Source: Lunasporangiospora selenospora (lineage: Eukaryota > Mortierellomycota > Mortierellomycetes > Mortierellales > Mortierellaceae). From it: a DNA stretch of 12,845 nucleotides. Position 1 is the first letter of the stretch, and every line of letters begins with the position of its first letter. The position numbers and the translations under genes are program-made. Under the pieces are notes generated by a model that saw nothing but the letters and a program-made list of their open reading frames with translations, searched no databases and had not been told where the DNA came from. Positions 1 to 9,400 of the stretch are shown one piece after another. The stretch lies in assembly GCA_015680635.1 (NCBI GenBank), contig JAABOA010000088.1:12548-25392 (forward strand). Direction: 5' to 3'.

Positions 1-207
1 AAGGATGGAGTGCTTTGGTGATTACGTTGTGAGGATGAGGATAATAGATCCTCAACAGGTTGGTTTGAAAGAAGAGGCGACCAGGAGGTTGAGGTCCGTG
101 CCTAAAGTAGGGTATCTGTAGTGCTACGGCAATAGGGCGATATGATACACTTCCGTTGACTAGCAGGAAAGCAACGAGAAATCACTCGGGCACAGTCAAG
201 GTAGTGC

Positions 208-279
208 GAGGATTAGAAAGAGGGACAGAGAAAAGGAGATGAAGGAAGGGCAGGAAAAAATAGAGACAAAGAAAGGAGC
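208..279 (-). promoter_or_regulatory. Pyrimidine-rich tract (minus strand), possible leader of an off-edge gene
   Basis: The plus strand is almost all purine here (runs such as AGAAAGAGGGACAGAGAAAA), so the minus strand is pyrimidine-rich. Similar pyrimidine tracts lie just upstream of the SIN3 and NADHX dehydratase starts in this window. By analogy this could be the promoter or 5' leader of a minus-strand gene whose start lies left of base 1; the minus strand has no ATG between 1 and 180. This is inference only. Confidence 0.25.
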
Positions 280-620
280 AAGCTCGGCTTTTAACCGAGC
301 CCCTGGCGCAGAGGCTCACTGCGGACAGACAGGGTTGGGATAACTGATAGGGTTGGGCGGATGGAGTGGATTGACTGTGGAAAAGTAAGTCAGAATTGCC
401 ATTTACAGCAGGCAACGTTTCGTATCTTGTCCAGTTACTTTAGTGTCCTGTGGCCTGGGTCTGCCTTGCCCGGGCTGCATGTATCCAGTTCTGCAGTGTC
501 CCTCCCGCATACAGCCTTTGCAATCTCCTGTGGACAACAATCCTATTCCACTGTGTCTGTTTTCTATAACAACCTTTGCCAACCTTTTTCTATTTCCCCC
601 TGGTACGCAGGGCATTTCGG

Positions 621-682
621 CCAATTGGATGTGTATAACTGATGACTCGTTATGATCTTGTCCTCCAATGCCAATGCCAATC
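621..682. promoter_or_regulatory. Cluster of CCAAT motifs
   Basis: A palindromic CCAATTGG lies at 621-628, and three tandem CCAAT pentamers, spaced exactly 6 bp, start at 665, 671 and 677. CCAAT is the core site of the HAP/NF-Y complex in fungi. No gene start can be tied to the cluster, so it may be an upstream element of an unseen gene or a chance hexamer repeat. Confidence 0.25.
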
Positions 683-2091
683 TATGGCGCAGGTAGTACG
701 TCCACTTAAGGTTAACTCCCACGCTGTGTGCTTTTTTTCTTATCGTCTTGTCGTTTATATCCACTCAACCACCAGAATCACTTATCCTTCACATTTTCAA
801 GAGACACTCTGATTAAAACTTGTGCTCCAGAGGAGATCAAGGGGACATTTATCGGCAGCTTGCATTTTACAGACGACTTGTTGTTTGAACAAACGTGTTT
901 CATGTACGCTGTCAGTCAGGGTAATGGCTTTCTGTTCTTCTTAGATCGCCAATAGATAGGATGAACCGGGAGTTTCCTCAAGAGTGGCAAAAAAGATGCA
1001 TTACCTTGATCGATGCCGTTAAAGGCAATGAACAAAAGAGTTCGTTTTCAGTGGGGCTGAATCCAAAAGGGAGATCCAGGGGCCAACCTTGAATGAGAAA
1101 AAGTTGCAGCGCGTGATGATCCAAAGTTCACGATTTGAGTTTGGGCGAATAGGAACTTTTTCCCATGCTCGATCGGTATCCCCTTGTCGCTCTTGTGTAC
1201 CATTAAGCCAGTGCGACTGTTAATCCCTCCAGTCTTCTGTGTACTTCTCCGTCTTCAACGGATCAAAAATCTCATCTGCCATTCATTTTGACCGTCATGC
1301 ATAGTCTCAACGTGGACAAGAAACGCGTCAGATCGACGCAACCGTTCATCTCCGATGCGAATGCTGTCCATAAAACTAAAACTAGGCACTTCTCACTCCG
1401 ACCTCAAATCACCCTCGTAGCTCATTTGCACTGGTTTCCATGATTGGGATTCTCATGACTACTTTCGAGGGCTAAGAGTCTGTCATTAACTTCAATAAGG
1501 GGGCCAAACGGTCCGTGAGGTTGATCTAGATGCAAGCAGATGCTGCACCCCTGACGGTGGGAAGGATTGGATTTCTTTGGAGAAAAACTGTGAATTTAGG
1601 GGTCACTGCGGCCTTGTCAAAGCGCTTGGATTAACATTTATTTCTGGGATAGGGCCGTCTAGAGCGCCTCCTTGACCTAATAGCCCCGCCATTAAGCTGC
1701 TGTTTCTTTGACAATCCCGCATCAGACCACAGGGACTGGTGGTTACGGTAAGGAGGTTTTTTATGATGCCTATTTAAAATGGGCTCACCCAAGGCTTGGG
1801 TACGGTTCGTTTATGGATTATTCTATCTGACTCAGCACGACATGATGTGCTCTTTAGTCAACCTACATCGTAGAAAAGGCTCTTGTATCACACAATACCC
1901 TAGCGCGTTGTGTCGATTCTTTCGTAGTAAAAAAAAAGGGCGAGTGTGACCAAGCGAGATTTATTTGAGTGCCAGAGCAGTATGGATAGAGAATGGTTAC
2001 GCATGCACCACTCCTCCTGCCTTGAATTAAAAGGATAGGAAATCAATTTTCCAGCTAGACTGTTAGCTCCAAACTATGGATCTTTCATGAG

Positions 2092-3899
2092 TTACTTGAG
2101 GTAGTCTTCAGGACCTGGGCAAAAAATTTTGACATCTTCTGGTTTCTTGGGAGATTTCTTTTTGAGACCACTTGCAAACATGTTCTAGTAAAACACAGAA
2201 GTTGGAATTATTAGACTTTAAAAAGACACCAAAAGAAAAAAAATGGGTTTAGTGGAGTTAGTTGCTCCAAGTCCGAAGAGATCTTACATTCCACAGCGCA
2301 ATCGCCATTATCTGGTTTGCGCACTTGTTTGGATGGAAGCTATTGATAGGAATAGGGTAATAGGGCCAAAGCGTCAGATGACTGTAGGCTTTAGACTGTC
2401 TGCCCATTGCAAGACGTAGCCTTACCAATCTAGGCCGCTCATGTAGCCTTGGCCGAAGGGAGCAGAGCTCTCCTTGAAGCTCGTCAAACCAGGCTGAAAC
2501 GAGACCCCAAAGGTCCCATCATCCTTGTTTTCTTCATTAATTTCGTAAGCGACTCGCCTCATAACTCTGTTGTATTCCTTGGCAAGGTCGCCAACTCCTA
2601 AAGGAAGCAGAGTCCATAGTTTGTTAGAAAGAAAGTCTATATTTTGATAGTGGTGTGCATTGATACTTACTCTTTCTATCCTTCTCGTCTCCCGTAGCAC
2701 ATCCACAGATCGGAATGGGGTTCTTGTCAAAGAGAAACTCGCAGTATGGATAGCCTCTTGAGAGATCATAGACTAGCGATACATCAAAAATGCCAACCAA
2801 GTTGACAAACGTAGGTCCGGCGGCAGCTTTAAGGTCCCGGAGAGCCTGCTTAAGAAGCGACCCATACGTCTTTGGGTCTGCAGTTGGTGGAATATCCTCG
2901 CCCGATCCACACGCGGCACAGAGGTTATTTGCACCAATGAAAACTGTGGCTATCTTCCACTCTTTCTTGTACCTGTGATAGGGGCCTGCAAAGCTAAACT
3001 GCCACTTTAGCTTTCCAACCTGCGATAAAAGCGACTGTACTACTGCACCACTGACCTTCATGGTCAGGCCGTTTAAGGTGAAGGAAAAAAAAAAAAGGGT
3101 CAGCAGTAAAATTCTTTCACATGGTGCTCGTTCCAAGAGAGAATAAAAAACTTCAGTGCTGTCCAAAACCCCTTACTGCGGTGTTTAGGCCTTTGCCATT
3201 CGCTAGGAGAGTGAGTGATGGTAGAGAGTGTCAGTGTATTAGCCCCAACAATATTATGCTCTGCTGACGGAGGTCATGCGAGATTGGTTACTTACCGAGC
3301 GGCAAGGTGAATCCGGAGGGACTCCCATGTATTTTTGATGAGTACGTCCGCAAAAAATTCGCGAGGGTGTGCTCGCCTCCGTCCCCACCACTTGAGAACA
3401 CTTTCCCTCGAAATTCGAGCACTGTTGCGAAGGGAGGGCGACCAGAGACCATGGCAAACCCAGCAGAAATGCTATCGCCAACAGAGATGACAGCTTTTAT
3501 GTCCTGAGAATGACATACGGCTCCATGTTAGTGTCTTCGTACTGCTTCTGGCGAAAAAACGTCTTTTTTTATACGGGAGAGTCGGCTTACGTGTGGACGA
3601 AGATGCCAGACATCCTTTGGCCTTTCGTAGTCGCGTTCGGAAAGTGGGTAGGGTTCGCAACTCCAGCCTTGTATCTCTGTCGGGCATGTAGTTCTGTTTC
3701 TGACTTCGCCGAATGCATTATACAACGCCTGAAGTTCATTCACCCAAGCCATGGTATAGGGCGTTAGGGCTTCCGAGTCCGCTGGCATTGGTTTCGGTCC
3801 AAAGGGTCGCTGGAAGGGCAGCTGGTTAGAACTAACTGCCAAGGGCACTTGGCTCAGCAGTAGTGCTACTAGCTTCCATGTGTATTTTGATGCTCTCAT
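2092..3899 (-). CDS. Secreted SGNH/GDSL hydrolase, phospholipase B1-like
   Basis: The product is probably a secreted or vacuolar lipase/esterase that removes acyl chains from phospholipids. Seven exons join in frame: 3899-3591, 3503-3296, 3202-3177, 3055-2671, 2597-2426, 2339-2288 and 2184-2092, giving 414 residues. Residues 1-25 form a signal peptide (basic start, then LVALLL...AVSS), so the protein enters the secretory pathway. SGNH blocks are visible: GDS at 112-114 with Ser114 the expected nucleophile, GANN at 222-225 (block III, oxyanion Asn), and D366-C-F-H369, the Asp/His part of the triad. NRT near residue 68 is a possible N-glycosylation site. The C-terminus is Lys-rich and then reads IFCPGPEDYLK. 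All splice phases agree and catalytic motifs span several exons. Intron 1 carries a CTAAC branch site. The exact substrate cannot be read from the sequence. The gene is divergent from the uL5m gene, with 137 bp between start codons. Confidence 0.9.
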
Positions 3900-4036
3900 G
3901 CTGTGAATGTGAATGGCGAAGCCAACAGCAAAACCTGGTACTACTTTTGACCTTCAAAATTGATGGTCCGTTGCGCTGGCCCTTAAGCGCACTCCGAAAT
4001 CAACAGTTCCAGATCACACAGAGCTCCGAATCAGGC
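3900..4036. promoter_or_regulatory. Divergent promoter between hydrolase and uL5m genes
   Basis: Only 137 bp separates the two opposing start codons, so both promoters must lie here or inside the neighbouring coding sequence. I see no clear TATA box, CCAAT box or long pyrimidine tract, unlike the upstream regions of SIN3 and the NADHX dehydratase gene. The function is inferred from position alone. Confidence 0.55.
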
Positions 4037-5069
4037 ATGCAATCTTCATTGATCATGGCATCCCGATCTCGACAATTCGCCATCCAGGCATTGAATCATG
4101 GCCTGCTCCCAAAGTCACCACCAATCTTTAGGCCCCTGCCTGCCATTCAGATCCGCACCAAGTCTACTTTGACTGGCATCGAATCTAAAAAGAAATCTCC
4201 GAAGATAACAGACACTTCCAGGAATGAGACGCCTTCTGGCCATGTTCTTCCTCAGGCGCCAATTTATACCACTGGCCTTAGCCGGCTCCGCGAGCACTAT
4301 ACCACCTCAATTCAAGAAGATATTATGGTCGCTACTTATAAACACCATCACAAGAAGGCAAAGCAGTACCAGGATGGAGTCAAGATCGAGCTCAAAGGCA
4401 ACAAACACCTGAAGCCTGCACCACGACCCTCTTCTTCAGATGGAATCCCAGAGCTTGTCAAGATCGATGTCCACTGTATGATGAAAGAGGCAATTACAAG
4501 CAAATACAATCTGCTCAGCGGAATCATGGCTATCCAGTCAATCACTGGAGAGATGCCAGAGGTCATTTTTGCAAAAAAGGGAGTCCACAATTGGAAGCTC
4601 CGGAAAGGTAATGAATGAAATCACTGGAGACAGAGCAAGAGTGCCTGAACTTTTTCCAAGAGTACATTATTTTAACTTCTCTTCACTCATTTGTTGTACA
4701 GGGATGCCAATTGGATGTAGAGTCACACTAAAGGGCGAAAAGATGTTTCAATTCTTGGACAAGCTTGTTGAGGTAGTGTTACCAAAGATGAAGGAGTGGC
4801 CAGGATTGCCTGAAGGAGCAGGTGACGGTACAGGAAATATTGGTATGGGCTTTCCACCTTCTGCTCTGTCGCTCTTTCCAGAGATCGAAAGCAACTTTGA
4901 CATGTACCCAAGGATGACTGGATTCGATATCACCTTCAACACAACGGCGTACACAAATATGGACGCCCGACTTTTGATGAGCGGTTTCAATATTCCATTT
5001 CAAAAGTCAAGAAAGGAAGTTGTCGCCCAGATCAAAGAGAAGCCTTCAGGAGAGGCATCAAAGGTATAG
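4037..5069 (+). CDS. MRPL7: Mitochondrial large-subunit ribosomal protein uL5m
   Basis: This is a structural protein of the mitochondrial large ribosomal subunit, the counterpart of bacterial L5, which binds 5S rRNA in bacteria and helps form the central protuberance. Two exons, 4037-4607 and 4702-5069, join in phase 1 to give 312 residues; the 94-nt intron starts GTAATG and ends TACAG. The first 45 or so residues are rich in Arg, Ser and Gln with no acidic residue, as in a mitochondrial presequence. The L5 N-terminal domain lies at about 143-191 (IDVHCMMKEAI...). The C-terminal domain begins at the splice with GMPIGCRVTLKGEKM, a hallmark of the family, and runs to about 290 through FDITFNTTAYTN. 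ATG 4055, six codons downstream, has a better context (A at -3, G at +4) and could be the true start. In-frame ATGs before 4037 lie inside the opposing hydrolase's first exon and were not used. Confidence 0.93.
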
Positions 5070-5125
5070 AGAGGTGTGTTCTGAGCTCAGACCGCCCTTC
5101 TGCACATAATCCATAGCATTAGATA

Positions 5126-5146
5126 TTGTATTCACATCTTGTATAG
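5126..5146 (+). terminator. Probable 3'-end processing region of the uL5m gene
   Basis: Two TTGTA motifs (5126-5130 and 5139-5143) lie 57-74 nt after the stop codon. TGTA is the RNA motif bound by the CFIm-type upstream factor in poly(A) site choice. The second sits in TTGTATAG, which recurs 35 nt after the SIN3 stop. There is no clear AATAAA. The poly(A) site itself is not determined. Confidence 0.3.
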
Positions 5147-6026
5147 ACCCCCACATCACGGTAATATAACACTCGCATCAACTCTTTTCATATACTGCTG
5201 ATTGATGTAGCTGACAGAGAGTAATGATAAGGTATCTGAGAAGCCCAATGGGCCTGGAGTCACAATGTGACGCATGGAGTGGGCCAATCTCACAGCCAAC
5301 TTTTCCTGTGTTATGCAAAGGTGGCATTTGATCTGCTTATTGATGCCTCTTAAAGGTGTATGGTTCGTATCATAGAGGGTGGCCATTATCGTGTGCTCAA
5401 CTCATTTGATAGGGAGTTACAAGCCTTTTGATTTTGATACTAGAATCGGTCAACATTTCGCTTTTGATCACCAGTGTGCCTATCAGCCTAGAGCGGACTT
5501 ACAGGGGATTATCGGGTAGTGTTTTGTGAGAGTTGGGATACAAGCAAAATCGTCATTGATAAGACGATGTTGACATTTAAACGTCGACTGGATCCGTAGT
5601 GTCTGAGAGCGGGGCAAAGGGCCGGAGCAGAGCAGATTGTGCAGAGAGGCACGGAAGGTCCCTTATTATAAAGCAGTGCCGAGTGCCTGGATGTTTGTGG
5701 CAGCATGGCCATTACAGAGAAAAGGCACATCTTTATCAACGCCCTGACATTGTGAAGTTGTCATGCTGGAACATAGGAGGTTATATTACAAAGGAGGGAA
5801 AAATATTCGAAGCTGCAGTGATGAAAGACCATAAGTCCCAATCAGAAAGAGAGAAACGAACAAACAGGGTGTTCAGAGAGTCAAATGAGGAGGCAGTGTT
5901 GTGAAATCCGCAAAGGTGAAAAAGCGGAGAGAATTTCTGGTAAAGTAGGTCGATGGATCCAAGAGTATTGTCTATTTACAGTATGGGTGGACCCGGTGAG
6001 AGGCCAGGTCAGCAACTAGACAAGAA

Positions 6027-6031
6027 CCAAT
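6027..6031 (+). promoter_or_regulatory. CCAAT motif, distal SIN3 promoter
   Basis: A plus-strand CCAAT (within GAACCAATCGTC) lies 78 bp upstream of a second copy and about 445 bp before the SIN3 ATG. It could be a HAP/NF-Y-type binding site. A single pentamer is weak evidence. Confidence 0.3.
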
Positions 6032-6104
6032 CGTCCTAGCAGATCGGACACAGGCTGGGCAAGGGGCACCGTCACAATTTCATTTCGGTGGCTTGTATCC
6101 ACTG

Positions 6105-6111
6105 CCAATCA
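6105..6111 (+). promoter_or_regulatory. CCAAT box (CCAATCA), SIN3 promoter
   Basis: CCAATCA matches the full CCAAT-box consensus for HAP/NF-Y complexes, including the two flanking bases. It lies just before the pyrimidine-rich tract and 365 bp upstream of the SIN3 start codon. That fits transcription starting inside or after the tract. The role is inferred from the motif and its position. Confidence 0.45.
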
Positions 6112-6127
6112 GTGTACGCAGTCAATG

Positions 6128-6210
6128 CCCCATCCCCGTTTTGTCTCCAGTCTCCTTTCACGGTCGCCACTTGCCCTTTTTTCCATCTCCCCATCGTCCC
6201 CTCCACCTCC
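6128..6210 (+). promoter_or_regulatory. Pyrimidine-rich tract upstream of SIN3
   Basis: The tract is strongly C/T-rich (for example CTTTTTTCCATCTCCCC) with very few purines, as is common around transcription starts of filamentous fungal genes. From 6128 to the SIN3 ATG at 6476 there is no other ATG, which supports both a transcription start in this area and the chosen SIN3 start codon. Confidence 0.45.
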
Positions 6211-6475
6211 AAATTCGCTTCATTGCTTCGAGAGACTTGGGCTGCTTTCTTGCCTGCCCCCGCCCTAGCTTATCGCGTAATAACAGTGTCGGAGCAGCAG
6301 ATACCTTGCTAAACGCTTGCGCGTCTTGATCCCTACAGCCGAGCATTCCCTTGTCCTGCTTCATTTCTCCTCTCCCCTTCCCGCCCGAATCACCAAACAA
6401 CAAAGGCAAACGGGAATTGGCGCCAGGCCAACGAATTGACCAGAGCAGCTTTAACCTTGTCGTCACTGAACATCC

Positions 6476-9400
6476 ATGCCTGCCCCACCGCCACCGTCCT
6501 CTGAAGACAAGGCTCAGTGGAGCCGTGGTCCTGGCCCGCAGGGGTACTCGTAAGTGCTTCCGTCCATGGCTGACCTGGCTTCCGGTCCAATGATTGTCCT
6601 TCGCGTTTTTGCATGGTCCAAGTCCATTAGTGGGAATCCATTTCTAACTCTCATGACTTTGTATGAGAATCGTTAGGTCACCCTCAGGCTCTTTACCTCC
6701 TCACCCCTCTGCATCGCCTTACTCCCATCATCTTCCACCAGTTGTGGGAGGCTCTCAAGGACCCGACCAACTCCCACCAAGCCAGGGAGGTCCCGTGCTT
6801 CCGCCACCACCACCAATGTCTATGGTCGGCGGACCGCCCTCAAGATCCGTTCCGCCAATGCCTTCTTCTCGTCCTCCCTCGAGCCCTTCCTTGCCCAGCG
6901 TTCATCCTAGTGGTGCACACTCGTCGGCTATCATGCCTCCATCACATGGCGCCCCAGATGGGCACCACCACCATATGGCATCGTCTCCTCAGCCTAGCCA
7001 TATGTCCCAGTCGCCACATCCGGTTCAGCCCCCGCATGGCCCTCGTCCAAGCTCCCATATGAATCCCCCACCAGTGAATGCGCCTGGTCCTGGCCAGGGA
7101 CCAGGCCCGAGCCCTGGCCCGCCTCCCCCTCCACCTGTTGCCCCAGCGCCTGGTGGCTCTGCACAAGCAAGTAATTACAGACCCTTGAATGTCCGAGATG
7201 CTCTGTCTTATCTTGATCAGGTCAAAGTCCAGTTTCAGGACCATCCAGATGTATATAATCGCTTCCTGGATATCATGAAGGATTTTAAAAGTCAAAAGTA
7301 AGTGGCTGCTACACAGTTAGTGCTGTGAGCCGGTGTGCTTCTATCCTCGTGTGTGGTATTTCATCCCTTCATGATTCTCCTGGCTGGTGATGACCTTTAG
7401 CCTTTGTCCTGTATTTTGAGTGGCTGGGGTCGAATTGTGGGGGAAAGGAAAGCGGTATCAAACACGTCACTCACCTATCCATGTTCATGTTGTTCGGCCC
7501 ATGGTCTAGTATTGATACTCCTGGGGTCATCGAGCGTGTTTCGACTTTGTTCAAGGGACACCCAACTTTGATTTCAGGATTCAACACCTTCCTACCTCCA
7601 GGATATCGTATCGAGTGCCTCAGCAGTTCCTCAGATACAAACATGATCAGGGTCACAACGCCTTCCGGCCATACAACAACACCAATGGGTGGACCAATTG
7701 TTATCCCTGAGCGAGCACCTATGCCAGCTTCTGGTCATTACAACCCACCGCCCTATCCTATGCAGCAAGGTTCCGGGTACCCACCTTCGATTCCATCGAT
7801 TAATCAGATGCTTCCTCCCGTCAACTCGCCTGGCTACATGTCCCAGCCTCCATCGCAGTCTATGCCTCCTTCAGGATCTCAGAATGGTGCCAAGAAGACT
7901 CCAGTGGAGTTTAACCATGCCATTAACTATGTTCATAAAATTAAGGTACCAGGAAACGAAGTTTTTTTTTTCTTCCGCAGGACTTTAAGTGTCCTTCCGT
8001 ATATCATGCCTTTTTCTAATGCGACCCTGACGTCTCAAATATTGTTAGAATCGTTTTGCCAACGACCCAGAGACATATAAGCAGTTTTTGGAGCTGCTTC
8101 AAGCGTACCAGAAAGAGATGAAGCCAATCACCGATGTAAGTGTTCCTTTTTGGTGATTATTCTTCACATCAAAGTTTATACGCTCAAAAGCTTGCACCCT
8201 TGAAATCAGTCCTCTTAACTCTCAATCTTTTCGTACGATAGGTCTACTCTCATGTTACAGTACTCTTCAAGAACGCTCCCGATCTGTTGGACGAGTTTAA
8301 GCAATTTTTGCCAGAGAATGGAAACCCACCAAATCCCGAACTCTTTGATGAGATGATGCCACAGCCTTCAACGCCAGCGCCACCCCAAAGATCGGTTCCT
8401 GTCTTGAGCACGCTGAGCAACGGCATGGCTGGTAAGTGGACTCAACGTATTCCTTGTATGTCATGTAAGCGCAGTTTCGCCACGCCTACTCACTCCATAT
8501 GATGCCACCTTATCGAACTATTATAGTTACCGACTACACCAGCCCGCCCTCAGGCGACTTGTACTCTAAGAAGGGTCCACCCATGTCATCTTCGGCATCC
8601 ACGCTACAAGGATCCGGCAAAAAGTCTACAAAGAGACTTGTTAACTCCATTAGCGACAGACCCACTTCAGACGGCGTTCCAGGATCAAACAAGAAGCGCC
8701 TGAAGCCTAACATTGTGGGTGAGAGTGGTGGTGTTTCTCCGTCTATCTCGGCCAGTCAACCTGCTGTGGTGACAAAGAATCCTGCGTCTGCAGAGGAGCT
8801 TGCCTTCTTTGATCGGGTGAAACGTTTCTTGGGCAACAAGCAGACCTACCACGAGTTCCTCAAACTCCTCAATCTCTTTAGTCAGGATATTTTGGATCGC
8901 AAGCTTCTGGTTGAGAAGGTAGAGACTTTCCTCGGACCAAATAAGGAGTTGATGGAATGGTTCAAATCTTTTGTTGGCTGGGATGGTAAAGATGAAATCA
9001 TTGAGAATGTTGCTGCTCCTCGCCACAAAGTGGATCTGAGCACTTGCCGTAGATACGGTGAAAGCTACCGACTCCTTCCAAAGAGTGTAAGTGGTGTTTA
9101 AGAACATTTTTAGATGTTGCTGTAAAACACCCTATCTGGACATTCGTTGTTTACAAATGATATACTAATGGATTTGCATCTTTTAGGAGACAATGTTGCC
9201 TTGCACTGGTCGAGATGAAATGTGTTGGGAGGTATTGAACGATGTTTGGGCATCCCATCCTAACTGGTCAGTCGAGGGAGAGGGCTTCATGCCTCACAAG
9301 AAGAATATATATGAAGAGGCTCTACACAAGTGCGAGGAGGATCGTTATGAGTTTGACATGAACATTGAGGCCAACTTGCATACAATCGCACTTTTGGAGC

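Larger units (their letters stand above)
1..2091. other. Gene-poor flank, no supported gene
   Basis: I find no reading frame with a recognisable protein family, no tRNA-like cloverleaf and no transposon terminal structure. The longest open frames (about 60-115 codons) lack family motifs and look like chance. The stretch has a purine-rich block on the plus strand at 208-279, a group of CCAAT motifs at 621-682, and scattered short A/T runs. The part next to 2092 should include the 3' UTR of the minus-strand hydrolase gene. A short frame open at the left edge (2-121) could be the tail of a gene lying outside, but nothing identifies it. Confidence 0.6.
5070..6475. other. Intergenic region between uL5m and SIN3 genes
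   Basis: About 1.4 kb separates two genes transcribed in the same direction. The left end should be the uL5m 3' UTR. The right end, from about 6020, carries CCAAT motifs and a pyrimidine-rich tract and should be the SIN3 promoter and 5' leader. In between is an open frame at 5599-5904 (101 codons, first codon ATG absent or not convincing) that resembles no family I know and has no supporting splice sites. No RNA gene or repeat is evident. Confidence 0.55.

Noticed and set aside
2-121. Frame open at the left edge, ending in TAG at 119-121, about 39 codons
   Set aside because: It could be the last exon of a gene to the left, but it is short, has no family motif, and chance open frames of this size are common.
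3254-3507. Open frames on both strands across 3254-3507
   Set aside because: They overlap hydrolase exon 2 in the wrong frames. Only the frame giving IKAVISVGDSISAGF carries the catalytic motif and fits the splice phases.
3863-4036. Longer N-terminus for the uL5m protein using in-frame Mets at 3863-3892
   Set aside because: Those Mets lie inside the first coding exon of the opposing hydrolase gene, and the added residues do not look like a targeting sequence.
5599-5904. Plus-strand open frame of 101 codons between the uL5m and SIN3 genes
   Set aside because: No recognisable family, no good start context, and no promoter or splice signals tied to it. It is Cys- and Arg-rich in the manner of random frames.
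6088-6329. Open frames in the SIN3 leader taken as an upstream coding exon
   Set aside because: They come from a pyrimidine-rich tract that lacks stops by composition, start at non-ATG codons, and have no donor site leading in phase into the SIN3 exon.
6942-7295. Minus-strand open frame of 117 codons opposite SIN3 exon 2
   Set aside because: It is a shadow of the Pro/His-rich coding strand: antisense of CCN and CAN codons gives Gly/Arg/Met-rich open frames. There is no independent support.
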